64,000 nt of DNA from Pseudoduganella guangdongensis (GTDB lineage: Bacteria > Pseudomonadota > Gammaproteobacteria > Burkholderiales > Burkholderiaceae_D), in contig NZ_WWCJ01000022.1 in the NCBI RefSeq assembly GCF_009857475.1, positions 27,272 through 91,271 on the forward strand, read 5' to 3'. Positions 34,151-45,404 of this stretch are shown piece after piece. The first letter of the stretch is position 1, and each line of letters begins with the position of its first letter. The notes beneath the pieces were generated by a model. It was not told where the DNA came from and made no database searches. It saw only the letters and a program-made list of their open reading frames with translations. The position numbers and the translations under genes were made by a program.

Positions 34151-35062
34151 TCAGACCGGCCTGGTCCAGTAGCCTGGCTCGTTGTAGATCGCTTTCAGCT
34201 CGTCGATAAAGAAGCGGATCTTGGCCGGCAGGTGGCGCTGCTGCAGGTAGACGGCCATGATGTCGTAGTCCGGCAGCGCAAAATCGTCCAGCACCGTAAT
34301 CAAGCTGCCCTCCGCCAGCTGGGCCTGGATCTCCCAGGTTGAGCGCCATGCCAGCCCCAGGCCCTCGCACGCCCAGCGGTGCAGTAGTTCGCCGTCGTTG
34401 CAATCGAGATTGCCCTGCACCCGCACCGTCACCGGCTTGCCTCCCTGCTGGAAATACCAGCCGCGCTGCTGGCCGCCCTGCAGGTTGAAGGCCAGGCAGT
34501 TGTGCCGCGCCAGGTCGTCCAGCGTGCGCGGAATGCCGTGCCGTTCGAAATATTCCGGCGTGCCGCAGACCACGCGGCGGTTCTTCGCCAGCCGCACTGC
34601 AACGAAGCTGGGGTCGATGACGCCGCCAATGCGGATGCCCAGGTCGTAGCCTTCGCGCACCAGGTCGATCACCTGGTCCGTGAGGTTGAAGGAAATCTGC
34701 ACATCAGGATTGGCGGCCAAAAATCCCGGCGCGTGCGGTGCAACATGCTGGCGCCCAAACGAGGCCGGCGCCGACACGATCAGGTGCCCGGTGGCCTTGT
34801 GCCGCCCCTCCGAAATATTGCGCTCCGCGACATCCAGCCCAGAGAGCAGCTTGCGGCAATCTTCCAGGAACACATTGCCCTGCTCCGTGAGCGTGAGATG
34901 GCGCGTGGTGCGGTGCATCAGTTTCACCCCGAGCCGCTTCTCCAGCGCATCGATGCGCCGCCCCAGCATGACCGGTGTGATGTTCTGCTCCAGCGCGGCG
35001 CGCGCCAGGCTGCCCTTCTCGACCACGGCCACGAAGGCCTCGATTTGCTTCAGCTTATCCAT
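34151..35062 (-). CDS. LysR-family regulator, divergent from the gcl operon
   Basis: This 303-residue LysR-type regulator has an N-terminal winged helix-turn-helix (VVEKGSLARAALEQNITPVMLGRRIDALEKRLGVKL) and a C-terminal periplasmic-binding-protein-like effector domain. It is transcribed away from gcl with 117 bp between the start codons, the classic arrangement for a regulator of the divergent operon. An ATAC-N5-GTAT site lies in the gap. Glyoxylate or a purine-derived metabolite is a plausible inducer, by inference. Confidence 0.88.
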   Translation of the reverse strand: MDKLKQIEAFVAVVEKGSLARAALEQNITPVMLGRRIDALEKRLGVKLMHRTTRHLTLTEQGNVFLEDCRKLLSGLDVAERNISEGRHKATGHLIVSAPASFGRQHVAPHAPGFLAANPDVQISFNLTDQVIDLVREGYDLGIRIGGVIDPSFVAVRLAKNRRVVCGTPEYFERHGIPRTLDDLARHNCLAFNLQGGQQRGWYFQQGGKPVTVRVQGNLDCNDGELLHRWACEGLGLAWRSTWEIQAQLAEGSLITVLDDFALPDYDIMAVYLQQRHLPAKIRFFIDELKAIYNEPGYWTRPV

Positions 35063-35077
35063 GCCTTTAATTATTCC

Positions 35078-35090
35078 ATACTCAGAGTAT
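35078..35090. promoter_or_regulatory. Candidate LysR binding site
   Basis: ATACTCAGAGTAT is an interrupted palindrome (ATAC, 5 bp, GTAT) located 16 bp from the LysR start and about 90 bp upstream of gcl, in the usual place for an LTTR activation site. Confidence 0.45.
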
Positions 35091-35179
35091 CGAATGAAAC
35101 GATTTTTTGTCGTCTTATCAGTGGAAGTGATCGCCTATAGCATACAAATCATTCATAACACACTCATCAGGAGATCACC

Positions 35180-36922
<1,743 letters not shown>

Positions 36923-36931
36923 GGAACCGCC

Positions 36932-37705
36932 ATGCCAAAATTTGCTGCCAACCTGACCATGCTGTTCAACGAGCAGCCCTTCCTGGAGCGTTTCGGCGCC
37001 GCCGCGCGCAATGGCTTCAAAGGCGTGGAGTTCCTGTTCCCATATGACTTTGAACCACAGCAGGTACATGAACAACTGGAGCAGCACCAACTGGAAATGG
37101 TGCTGCACAACCTCCCGGCTGGCAATTGGGCCGGCGGTGAACGCGGCATTGCCTGCCACCCGAACCGCGTTGCCGAATTCGAGCAAGGTGTGGAAACGGC
37201 ACTGGCCTACGCCAGCGTCCTCGGCACGCAGCGCATCAACTGCCTGGTCGGCATCCATCCGGAGGGCGTGCCGACGGCCGACGCCCGCGCCACCCTGGTG
37301 CAGAACCTGAAGTTCGCGGCAACGGCGCTGAAGAAGGCCGGTATTCCGCTGCTGATTGAGCCGATCAACACCTTCGACATCCCCGGCTTCTTCCTGTCCG
37401 GCACCCGCCAGGGCCTGGAACTGATTGAAGCCGTCGGCTCGGACAACCTGTTCCTGCAGTACGACATCTACCACATGCAACGCATGGAAGGCGAACTGGC
37501 CAACACCATCAAGAACCACCTGTCAGTCATCAAGCACATCCAGCTAGCCGACAACCCGGGCCGGTTCGAGCCCGGCACCGGCGAAATCAACTACAGCTAC
37601 CTGCTCAACTTCATCGACCAGATCGGCTATGAGGGCTGGATAGGCTGCGAATACAAACCAAAAGCCGGCACCGAAGCAGGCCTGGGCTGGCGCAACACTC
37701 AATAA
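36932..37705 (+). CDS. hyi: Hydroxypyruvate isomerase
   Basis: This 257-residue TIM-barrel enzyme of the xylose-isomerase-like family interconverts hydroxypyruvate and tartronate semialdehyde. It starts MPKFAANLTMLFNEQPFLERF, the Hyi signature, and has metal-binding Glu/Asp/His in LLIEPINTFDIPGFF and YDIYHMQRMEG, with a final Glu in GCEYKPK. It sits 9 nt after gcl, so the two are clearly co-expressed. Confidence 0.94.
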   Translation: MPKFAANLTMLFNEQPFLERFGAAARNGFKGVEFLFPYDFEPQQVHEQLEQHQLEMVLHNLPAGNWAGGERGIACHPNRVAEFEQGVETALAYASVLGTQRINCLVGIHPEGVPTADARATLVQNLKFAATALKKAGIPLLIEPINTFDIPGFFLSGTRQGLELIEAVGSDNLFLQYDIYHMQRMEGELANTIKNHLSVIKHIQLADNPGRFEPGTGEINYSYLLNFIDQIGYEGWIGCEYKPKAGTEAGLGWRNTQ

Positions 37706-37720
37706 TAGAGGAGACACATC

Positions 37721-38608
37721 ATGCAAAAACTCGGATTCATCGGCCTTGGCATCATGGGCGGCCCAATGGCAGGACACCTGCAGGCAGCCGGCCACAAACT
37801 CTACCTGCACGACGTGAAGAACCCTCCGGCCAACCTGGTCGAAGGCGGTGCCACTGTCTGCACCTCCGCCATGGAGGTGGCAAAGCGCGCCGACATCATC
37901 TTCGTGATGGTGCCGGACACGCCGCACGTGGAAGAAGTGCTGTTCTCCGAAGAAGGCGTGGCCGCAGGCCTGAGCCCCGGCAAGATCGTGGTCGACATGA
38001 GCTCGATTTCGCCCATCGCCACCAAGGAATTCGCCAAGAAGATCAACAAGAAGAGCTGCGCCTACCTGGACGCCCCAGTATCCGGCGGCGAAGTCGGCGC
38101 CAAGGCAGCCTCGCTGACCATCATGGTCGGCGGCCCGCAGGAAGCCTTCGACAGCGTGAAGCCCCTGTTTGAACTGCTCGGCAAGAACATCACCCTGGTG
38201 GGCGAGAACGGCGACGGCCAGACCACCAAGGTCGCCAACCAGATTATCGTGGCGCTGAACATCCAGGCGGTGGCGGAAGCGCTGCTGTTCGCCTCCAAAG
38301 CCGGCGCCAACCCGGCCAAGGTGCGCGAAGCGCTGATGGGCGGCTTCGCTTCCTCGCGCATCCTGGAAGTGCACGGCGAACGCATGGTCAAGCGCACCTT
38401 CAACCCGGGCTTCCGCATCGCCCTGCACCAGAAGGACCTGAACCTGGCCCTGCAAGGCGCCAAGGCGCTCGGCGTCTCGCTGCCGAACACCTCCGCCACG
38501 CAGGAACTGATGAACGCCTGCGCCGCCAACGGCATGTCCGGCCTGGACCACTCCGCGCTGTGCCAGGCCATTGAGCTGATGTCCAACCACAAGATCGCAC
38601 AAGGCTAA
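37721..38608 (+). CDS. glxR: Tartronate semialdehyde reductase
   Basis: This 295-residue beta-hydroxyacid dehydrogenase reduces tartronate semialdehyde to D-glycerate. The NAD(P) motif GFIGLGIMGGPMAGHL is at the N-terminus, the substrate loop reads DAPVSGGEVGA, and the catalytic Lys is in NQIIV context (GQTTKVANQ). The family name GlxR/GarR is supported by the operon: it directly follows gcl and hyi with a good ribosome-binding site (GAGGAG). Confidence 0.95.
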   Translation: MQKLGFIGLGIMGGPMAGHLQAAGHKLYLHDVKNPPANLVEGGATVCTSAMEVAKRADIIFVMVPDTPHVEEVLFSEEGVAAGLSPGKIVVDMSSISPIATKEFAKKINKKSCAYLDAPVSGGEVGAKAASLTIMVGGPQEAFDSVKPLFELLGKNITLVGENGDGQTTKVANQIIVALNIQAVAEALLFASKAGANPAKVREALMGGFASSRILEVHGERMVKRTFNPGFRIALHQKDLNLALQGAKALGVSLPNTSATQELMNACAANGMSGLDHSALCQAIELMSNHKIAQG

Positions 38609-38613
38609 GCACC

Positions 38614-39882
38614 ATGACCGCGCCCGCACCACGCCAGCTCCTGCTGGATCTCTACGACGCAGCAGTTGGCGCGGTGCATCCGCGCAACCTGGTGCAAGAC
38701 TTCCTGCCGCCGCCGCCCGCGAACGGCAGGACCCTTGTGATCGGCGCGGGCAAAGGTGCGGCCGCGATGGCACAAGCTGTGGAACGCAGCTGGACTGGCC
38801 CGCTGTCCGGCCTGGTCGTGACGCGTTACGGCCACTCCGCCGAAACGAAACACATTGAAGTGGTCGAAGCGTCGCATCCAGTGCCGGACGACGCGGGACA
38901 AAAGGCGGCCGCCCGCATGCTGGACATGGTGCAGGACCTGACAGCGGACGACCTGGTCCTGTGCCTGATCTCCGGCGGCGGCTCGGCCCTGCTGGCCCTG
39001 CCCGCCGAAGGTATTACCCTGGCCGAAAAACAGGCCCTGAACAAAGCCCTTCTGCGCAGCGGCGCCGCCATCGGCGAGATGAACTGCGTGCGCAAGCATC
39101 TGTCGGCCATCAAAGGCGGCCGCCTGGCACTCGCCTGCGGCAAGGCACGCGTGGTGACGATGTTGATTTCCGACGTACCGGGCGACGACCCACGCGTGAT
39201 CGCCAGCGGTCCCACCCTGCCCGACGCCACGACCAGCGCAGATGCGCTGGCCATCCTGCGCAAATACGAGATCGACGTGCCGCCAAGCGTGCTGGCCCAC
39301 CTCGCATCACCCACCAGCGAAACGCCCAAGCCCGGCGACGAGCGCTTTGCAGGCCACAGCCACCACGTCATCGCCACCGCCCAACACGCGCTGGAAGCAG
39401 CCGCTGCCAAAGCCCGCACGCTGGGCATCACGCCCTATATCCTGTCTGACGGGATTGAAGGCGAAGCACGCGACATCGGCCTGATGCACGCCGCAATGAC
39501 ACGCCAGGTGCTGACGCGCGGCCAACCGTTCGCCCGGCCCTGCGTCATCCTGTCCGGCGGCGAAACCACCGTCACCGTGCGCGGCAACGGACGCGGTGGC
39601 CGCAACGTCGAATTCCTGCTTAGTTTCGCCCTGGCGATGGAAGGCGCGGCCAATGTCCACGCCATCGCCTGCGACACCGACGGCATCGACGGCTCGGAAG
39701 ACAACGCCGGCGCAGTCTACGGCCCCGACTCGCTGGCGCGCGCCGCAGCACAAGGCGTTAACGGCAAGCACCTGCTGGCGAATAACGACGCCTACAGCTT
39801 CTTCAGCGCACTCGGCGACCTGGTCGTGAGCGGCCCGACCCGCACCAATGTCAACGACTTCCGTGCCATCCTGATCCAATAA
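38614..39882 (+). CDS. ttuD: Glycerate kinase, MOFRL (TtuD/GckA) type
   Basis: This 422-residue protein belongs to the MOFRL family of glycerate 2-kinases, often mislabelled hydroxypyruvate reductase (TtuD). The N-terminal part has GAGKGAAAMAQAVE and LISGGGSALL; the C-terminal MOFRL domain has ILSGGETTVTVRGNGRGGRN and a DTDGIDGSEDNAGA segment. It converts glycerate to 2-phosphoglycerate, linking the glyoxylate branch to glycolysis. It lies 5 nt after glxR and is followed closely by pyruvate kinase. Confidence 0.92.
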   Translation: MTAPAPRQLLLDLYDAAVGAVHPRNLVQDFLPPPPANGRTLVIGAGKGAAAMAQAVERSWTGPLSGLVVTRYGHSAETKHIEVVEASHPVPDDAGQKAAARMLDMVQDLTADDLVLCLISGGGSALLALPAEGITLAEKQALNKALLRSGAAIGEMNCVRKHLSAIKGGRLALACGKARVVTMLISDVPGDDPRVIASGPTLPDATTSADALAILRKYEIDVPPSVLAHLASPTSETPKPGDERFAGHSHHVIATAQHALEAAAAKARTLGITPYILSDGIEGEARDIGLMHAAMTRQVLTRGQPFARPCVILSGGETTVTVRGNGRGGRNVEFLLSFALAMEGAANVHAIACDTDGIDGSEDNAGAVYGPDSLARAAAQGVNGKHLLANNDAYSFFSALGDLVVSGPTRTNVNDFRAILIQ

Positions 39883-39901
39883 AAAAGAGAGACCCCCAAA
39901 C

Positions 39902-41323
39902 ATGCGCCGAGAACGCAAAGCCAAAATCGTAGCCACCCTGGGCCCGGCCAGCTCCGACCACGCCACCATCAAAGCGCTGTTCGAAGCCGGCGCCGACGTG
40001 TTCCGCTTCAATTTCAGCCACGGCAGCCACGCCGACCACGAAGCCCGCTACGGCATCGTGCGCTCCATCGAGCGCGAGCTGGGTCGCCCCATCGCCATCC
40101 TCGCCGACCTGCAAGGCCCCAAGCTGCGCATTGGCCAGTTCGACGGCGGCAAAGTCACCCTGCGCGAAGGCGCCGCGTTCCAGCTGGACCAGACGCCAGC
40201 ACCCGGCAGCGAATCGCGTGTTTGCCTGCCTCACCCCGAACTGTTCGCCGCCGTCAGCGCCGGCCAATCGCTGCTGCTCGACGATGGCCGCATCCGCCTG
40301 GAAGTATTGGCCAGCGACGCCGGCACCATCCGCACCCGCGTGGTGAACGGCGGCGTGCTATCCGACCGCAAAGGCGTGAACGTGCCTGACGCCGTCCTGC
40401 CAATCCCCGCCCTCACCGCCAAAGACCGTGCCGACCTGGACTTCGCGTTAAGTCTCGGCGTCGACTGGATCGCCCTCTCCTTCGTGCAGCTGCCCGAAGA
40501 CGTAGCGCAAGCCAAAGAGATCGTGGCCGGCCGCGCAGGCGTCCTCTCCAAGCTCGAAAAGCCCGCCGCGCTGGATCGACTGGAAGAAATCGTCAAGGTC
40601 TCCGATGCCATCATGGTCGCGCGCGGCGACCTGGGCGTGGAGCTGCCGCCCGAACGCGTACCCGGCGTGCAGAAACGCATCGTGCGACTGTGCCGCAAGC
40701 ACGGCAAGCCGGTCGTAGTTGCAACGCAGATGCTCGAATCCATGGTCAACGCGCCCGTCCCGACCCGCGCCGAAGCCTCCGACGTCGCCAACGCTGTGTA
40801 CGAAGGCGCCGACGCAGTCATGCTCTCCGCCGAATCCGCCAGCGGCGCCTACCCGGTACAAGCCGTATCGATCATGAACCGCATCATCTCCGAAGTGGAA
40901 CGCGACCCGCTGTATCCCGCCATGATCGAAGCCCAGCACCAAGCCCCGCTGCCGAACAAAGGCGACGCAATCAGCGCCGCCATGCGCGACGCCGCCCGCA
41001 TCATGGGCGCCAAAGCCATGGTCGCCTACACCACCTCCGGCCATAGCAGCCTGCGCACCGCCCGCGAACGCCCAATGGCGCCCATCGTCAGCATCACCCC
41101 CAAGCCGGAAACCGCTCGCCGCCTGGCGCTCGCATGGGGCGTGCACAGCACCGTCAGCAAAGACGTGAACAGCGTCGATGAAATGGTCGCCGCAGCCTGC
41201 CGCACCGCGCTGCGTGAAGGCTTCGTCAAACCCGGCGACCACATCGCCATCGCCGCCGGCACACCCTTCGGCCAGCCAGGCAGCACCAACCTGCTGCGCC
41301 TGGCCGAGATCTGGCCGCAGTAA
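39902..41323 (+). CDS. pyk: Pyruvate kinase
   Basis: This 473-residue pyruvate kinase has the N-terminal ATLGPAS and the active-site segment IMVARGDLGVELP with the conserved KLEKPAA before it. The A, B and C domains are all present and the length is normal. Encoded last in the glyoxylate operon, it completes glyoxylate to pyruvate. Operon-borne pyruvate kinases (TtuE type) in such clusters are usually additional to a housekeeping copy; whether that holds here cannot be seen. It is followed by an intrinsic terminator. Confidence 0.95.
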   Translation: MRRERKAKIVATLGPASSDHATIKALFEAGADVFRFNFSHGSHADHEARYGIVRSIERELGRPIAILADLQGPKLRIGQFDGGKVTLREGAAFQLDQTPAPGSESRVCLPHPELFAAVSAGQSLLLDDGRIRLEVLASDAGTIRTRVVNGGVLSDRKGVNVPDAVLPIPALTAKDRADLDFALSLGVDWIALSFVQLPEDVAQAKEIVAGRAGVLSKLEKPAALDRLEEIVKVSDAIMVARGDLGVELPPERVPGVQKRIVRLCRKHGKPVVVATQMLESMVNAPVPTRAEASDVANAVYEGADAVMLSAESASGAYPVQAVSIMNRIISEVERDPLYPAMIEAQHQAPLPNKGDAISAAMRDAARIMGAKAMVAYTTSGHSSLRTARERPMAPIVSITPKPETARRLALAWGVHSTVSKDVNSVDEMVAAACRTALREGFVKPGDHIAIAAGTPFGQPGSTNLLRLAEIWPQ

Positions 41324-41350
41324 GCAACTCAGTACAGTCTTTCTCTTTTA

Positions 41351-41379
41351 ACGCCGGTCCTCCAACCGGCGTCTTTTTT
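41351..41379 (+). terminator. Intrinsic terminator of the gcl-pyk operon
   Basis: ACGCCGGT and ACCGGCGT pair perfectly around a short CCTCCA loop, followed by CTTTTTT, 27 nt after the pyruvate kinase stop. Confidence 0.88.
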
Positions 41380-41428
41380 CTGGTGGCCAATCGCGAGTAT
41401 TCGAAGCAACTTGCGCCTCTTGAATATG

Positions 41429-41455
41429 AAAAAGGCCCATGCATTGCATGAGCCC
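41429..41455 (-). terminator. Intrinsic terminator of the lipoprotein gene
   Basis: On the minus strand GGCTCATGC and GCATGGGCC form a 9-bp stem (one T-G pair) with an AAT loop, followed by TTTTT, about 23 nt after the stop of the gene at 41478-42803. Confidence 0.8.
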
Positions 41456-41477
41456 TAGCCGGTTTAGCGACTACAAT

Positions 41478-42803
41478 TTAAAACACGTAAGTCCACATTT
41501 TCGCCCGCGCCGGCTGCGTTGCGTCGCCGCTGCGAAGTACAGCCACGCGTCGCTGCTGAACTGTGTGGAATACTGCCCCGCCGTAGGACTTTCCACCTTC
41601 GATCTGCGGGAAAGGCACGCTGCTGCGCACCAGCAGTAACGTCGGATCGATCACGTCATATTGTGCCGAGTAGCGATCAGGCTGTGCGCTGTCTGCCTGC
41701 ACCACCAACAGTTCGGTGTCGTCCGCACTGGCGGAGACTGAACGCAAACTTTTAGAAACATTAACGTAGGCAGCGAATTTCATGCTCGATGTGTAGGCAA
41801 CCAGCCCGCTTTGGGTGAACACCAGCGACTGTTTTGCGTTGAAACCGATCGGCACAGAGCCGGAGTAAGCACCGTGATAAGGCCAGTCGCCGGAAGAGAT
41901 TGGCTTAATAGGCGAAGTTGGATCGTAGGTCAGCTTCGTGAGCTTGCTTGGGCTCAAACCAGTGGAGATAGTAACAAGCGAATCGATCTTGTCGGCTACC
42001 AATCCGTACTGGCCATACCCCCAGTATGTGCCGGCAGCATACTGTACGGACGGAGTGGAAACCTCGCCAGTGCGCGCATTGATGAAGCCCGGAGTACCGG
42101 ACCATTGATCACCACCGAGCAGATAGGCTTCGCCAGAATTGAACAACAGCACGTCGCTGCGTACGCTGTTCAGCAGCGAGGAACGAATTCGCTTCGCCGT
42201 CGCGACATCGATCAGGTCAACGACGCTTCCGTAGAGGACGGCAGCCAGTTTCCCGTCTGGACTGAGTTGCAGGCGCTTGGGTTGGGCCAGGAGATCGATA
42301 GTGCGATCGGTGCCGGTGTTCGGGTCAACAATGTGCAGGACATTCGCGCTGTCGGTCGTCATCACCAACTGGTCGGTACTTTGGCTGTATCGGATCTCCG
42401 TCGGCACGATGCTCAAAGCCTTAAGCACAGGCTGACTGCTGCAAGCGACAACAATGCTGCTGACATTGGCCGAGACGACACCCTGACTGTCGCTGGCAAC
42501 ACAGGTTTGCCCCACCGGTTGGGTCTTGACGCTCACAGCATAGTTCGTGCCGCTGGTGACCTTGGTGGCGAATACAAAGCTACCGTTGGCGCTCACGGTC
42601 AGCCCGTCGCCACTGCCATTTTGAAGGACGACGCTCCGGCCACTCGCCAAGCCGTTGACGTTACCGCCGACGGAATAGGTGGCAGGTTCTGGAGGGGCGG
42701 AGCTTCCTCCACCACCGCAACCGGCGATGACACAGCTCAGGACAATGCTGGAGGCGATGCTCCAGCATTTTTGCCGTGGCAGGGTGGTTGTAGTACTTTT
42801 CAT
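41478..42803 (-). CDS. Putative lipoprotein with beta-propeller-like repeats
   Basis: This 441-residue secreted protein is not recognised. The N-terminus is a signal sequence ending in CVIAGCGGGGSS, a lipobox with the Cys at about residue 28 followed by a Gly/Ser linker. Residues about 40-115 resemble a small beta-sandwich (SVGGNVNGLASGRSVVLQN). The rest is rich in short strands of the type seen in WD40/YVTN-like propellers (LQLSPDGKLAAVLYGSVVDLIDVATAK). The ATG at 42803 has a good ribosome-binding site (GGAG); an upstream ATG would put 31 residues before the signal peptide. It probably sits on the outer membrane; function is unknown. Confidence 0.7.
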   Translation of the reverse strand: MKSTTTTLPRQKCWSIASSIVLSCVIAGCGGGGSSAPPEPATYSVGGNVNGLASGRSVVLQNGSGDGLTVSANGSFVFATKVTSGTNYAVSVKTQPVGQTCVASDSQGVVSANVSSIVVACSSQPVLKALSIVPTEIRYSQSTDQLVMTTDSANVLHIVDPNTGTDRTIDLLAQPKRLQLSPDGKLAAVLYGSVVDLIDVATAKRIRSSLLNSVRSDVLLFNSGEAYLLGGDQWSGTPGFINARTGEVSTPSVQYAAGTYWGYGQYGLVADKIDSLVTISTGLSPSKLTKLTYDPTSPIKPISSGDWPYHGAYSGSVPIGFNAKQSLVFTQSGLVAYTSSMKFAAYVNVSKSLRSVSASADDTELLVVQADSAQPDRYSAQYDVIDPTLLLVRSSVPFPQIEGGKSYGGAVFHTVQQRRVAVLRSGDATQPARAKMWTYVF

Positions 42804-42956
42804 TAATTTGATCTCCAAAGATATCGGGTAATTCAGGGAAAAGAGTTGATTGCGCCAGACAGCCCGGTTAGCAAGAACAACGCTGGCATTACGCATGCGG
42901 CGTCACTGGGCAGCCCACCATGGGAGTGGTGCAATGAGGTAGCGCATCGTCACGAA

Positions 42957-43499
42957 CTACTCCTTGCAATCGCAGGCGCTTAATTTCGCCGCCTCGAAAG
43001 CGCTTTCCGCTTCCAGCATGGCCGGCGATGGCGCGGAGCCGACATCCTGGGTATTGAAGTGGATAACCTTGTCGCCAGCCACGAATGCGTACATGGTGCC
43101 CACGGTTTCCACGTCTTCCAGCTTGCCAGTCCAGCGCAATTTCGCAGCCGGGAGGCCGCCGATAACCAGCACGGTGGGGGCGGTTCGATCGAAGTCCGTG
43201 CGTGATCGCTGCATGGAGTTTGCGAAGTCCAGCAAGAGCTCCGATGCAGGACGTTCACGCGCCGGAACGCCGTCGAACTTCAGCAGCGGATCTATGTCGA
43301 TGACGGTGATTTGAAACGTGGTCCGGCCTACTGGCCCACTGTCTTTCGCGTATCCAACATGAACTGCAGGGCCTTGCGCCTGACGCAGTGGCCCCTCAAA
43401 TCCTTCAGGCACGGTTACTGTCACCGACTTCACTGTTACGTCAGTGGCAAATGCCAGCAGGGGAAACACCAGTGCGAACAGGAGTAGGATTTTCTTCAT
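42957..43499 (-). CDS. Hypothetical exported protein
   Basis: This 180-residue protein has a clear signal peptide (MKKILLLFALVFPLLAFA) and probably acts in the periplasm. The mature part is a mixed alpha/beta protein with two cysteines at the C-terminus (C-D-C). No family was recognised. It lies between the lipoprotein gene and guanine deaminase on the same strand but is separated from both by more than 110 nt. Confidence 0.65.
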   Translation of the reverse strand: MKKILLLFALVFPLLAFATDVTVKSVTVTVPEGFEGPLRQAQGPAVHVGYAKDSGPVGRTTFQITVIDIDPLLKFDGVPARERPASELLLDFANSMQRSRTDFDRTAPTVLVIGGLPAAKLRWTGKLEDVETVGTMYAFVAGDKVIHFNTQDVGSAPSPAMLEAESAFEAAKLSACDCKE

Positions 43500-43614
43500 A
43501 CATTAAGCTTGATCGGATGCCGGCCATCCGTGCGCGGCGCAGAGCGGCGCAGCATAACATTTTGTTACCGCAGAAAAATGCGCGCATTGTCACACCATGG
43601 CCGGCGAAACAGGC

Positions 43615-44919
43615 TTACTCGCCGCGCAGGTGGACTTGTTTGCCTGCGGCGTAGGTAGCGGCGATGGCACGGTCGTCACCGAGCAGCGCCAGCGCGAACA
43701 GCAGCTCCTCCAGGCTGTTGCAGCGCGTGGTGCGGCGCTCCAGCAGCGGCGTCGCTTTCGGGTCGAGTACGATGAAGTCCGCTTCCGCCCCTGGCCCGAA
43801 GTTGCCAACCACGCCCTCCAGCTGCATGCTGCGTGCGCCGCCCAGCGTGGCAAGGTAGAACATGCGTAGCGCCGGCAGATAGGTACCGCCCATGCGCGCC
43901 ACTTTATAGGTTTCGTTCATGGTCTGCAGCATGGAGAAGGACGTGCCGCCGCCGACATCAGTCGCCAGCGACAGCGCGACCTGCTGCCGGTCGGCGGCAG
44001 CGAAGTCGAACAGGCCGCTGCCGAGGAACAGGTTGGACGTGGCGCACATCGATACGGCAGCGCCAGTGGCGGCCATGCGAGCGCGGTCTTCGTTGTCCAG
44101 CCAGATGCAATGGGCGTACATGGAACGCGGGCGCAGCAAGCCCACCTGGTCGTAGACATCCAGGTAGCTGCGCGCGTTCGGGAAGAGCGACTTGACCCAG
44201 GCTACTTCGTCGGTGTTCTCGGCCACGTGGGTCTGCACGTAGGTATCCGGATAGGCGCGTGCCAGTTCGCCGCACATTTGCAGTTGGGCCTCGGTCGAGG
44301 TGGGAGCAAAGCGCGGCGTCAAGGCGTACATATTGCGGCCCTTGTTATGCCAGCGGTGGATCAGCTCCTCGCTTTCACGGGCGCCGCTTTCTGCCGTATC
44401 CTGCAGGAAGTCGGGGCTGTGGCGATCCATCATCACTTTGCCAGCGGCCATGCGCAGGTCATAGGCTTCCGCCGCACCAAAGAAGGCGTCCACCGACTCC
44501 TGGTGCACGGTGCAGTACACCATCGCCGTGGTGGTGCCGCAACGCAGCAGCTCTTTGACAAAGAAATCCGCCACGCCGCGCGCGTGTGCCGGGTCCTTGA
44601 ACTGGCGCTCGGTCGGGAAGGTATAAGTCTCCAACCACGGCAACAGGCCCGGCGCCGGCGAGGCGATCATGTCCGTCTGCGGGTAGTGAATGTGGGTGTC
44701 GATAAAACCCGGCATGATGATCTTGCCGCGATAGTCGCGCACCTGGGTGCCCGGTGGCAGCATATCCTTCAATTGCGCATAGTCGCCCACCGCCTGCACA
44801 CGGCCGTCGCGCAGCACCAGCAGGCCATCCTCATGCCAGGAATGCGCCTTGTCGCTGAGCGCGGGATCGGCCGTGAAGTGCAGGATGCTGGCGCGGAACG
44901 CCTTGATGTCTTGCTGCAT
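43615..44919 (-). CDS. guaD: Guanine deaminase
   Basis: This 434-residue zinc amidohydrolase converts guanine to xanthine and ammonia. The metal motif DTHIHYPQ (HxH), QTHVAEN, YAHCIWL and the Asp in LATDVGGGTSF are all present, and PWLETYTFPTE is characteristic of guanine deaminases. It is 3 nt downstream of uraH on the minus strand, so the two form a small operon. Product xanthine would feed xanthine dehydrogenase encoded 15 kb to the right. Confidence 0.95.
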   Translation of the reverse strand: MQQDIKAFRASILHFTADPALSDKAHSWHEDGLLVLRDGRVQAVGDYAQLKDMLPPGTQVRDYRGKIIMPGFIDTHIHYPQTDMIASPAPGLLPWLETYTFPTERQFKDPAHARGVADFFVKELLRCGTTTAMVYCTVHQESVDAFFGAAEAYDLRMAAGKVMMDRHSPDFLQDTAESGARESEELIHRWHNKGRNMYALTPRFAPTSTEAQLQMCGELARAYPDTYVQTHVAENTDEVAWVKSLFPNARSYLDVYDQVGLLRPRSMYAHCIWLDNEDRARMAATGAAVSMCATSNLFLGSGLFDFAAADRQQVALSLATDVGGGTSFSMLQTMNETYKVARMGGTYLPALRMFYLATLGGARSMQLEGVVGNFGPGAEADFIVLDPKATPLLERRTTRCNSLEELLFALALLGDDRAIAATYAAGKQVHLRGE

Positions 44920-44922
44920 GGC

Positions 44923-45279
44923 TTAACTTCCCCGGTATGTCGAGTAAGCCCACGGCGATACCACAATCGGCACGTGGTAATTCGCCGCCGGATCGGCGAT
45001 ACCGAAAGCAATGATCACTTCGTCCACAAAGCGCGGTTCCGGCAAGCTGACGCCCTGGCCAGCGAAATAGTCGCCCGCCGCGAACACCAGTTCATATTTG
45101 CCCCGCTTTACTTCGTCGCCTGCCAACAACGGTTGCTCGCAACGGCCATCCAGGTTGGTGACCGCCGATTTCAGCAGCGTCTTCGCGTCGCCATCCACGC
45201 GGAACAGCTTTACCTTCACTCCCGCGCCGGGTTTGCCCTGGGTGATATCCAGGACGTGTGTACTCAGTTTGCCCATCAT
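44923..45279 (-). CDS. uraH: 5-hydroxyisourate hydrolase (transthyretin-like)
   Basis: This 118-residue enzyme hydrolyses 5-hydroxyisourate, the product of urate oxidation, to OHCU. The N-terminal LSTHVLDITQGKPGAG and the C-terminal YSTYRGS are the signature motifs of the family, with catalytic His, Arg and His seen. It has no signal peptide and should be cytosolic. ATGs at 45279 and 45276 are both possible after AGGAG. It is divergent from a Tsx-like porin gene. Confidence 0.95.
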   Translation of the reverse strand: MMGKLSTHVLDITQGKPGAGVKVKLFRVDGDAKTLLKSAVTNLDGRCEQPLLAGDEVKRGKYELVFAAGDYFAGQGVSLPEPRFVDEVIIAFGIADPAANYHVPIVVSPWAYSTYRGS

Positions 45280-45404
45280 GTCTCCTCTTGGTGATGGGCC
45301 GATCTTATAGGGCTGGCCAGCGCGATATATACCTGCCCGTGAATATCAACCATGAGCTTGACGGACATAATCGGGATTCCATATCAAAAAATACAGGAGA
45401 CAAC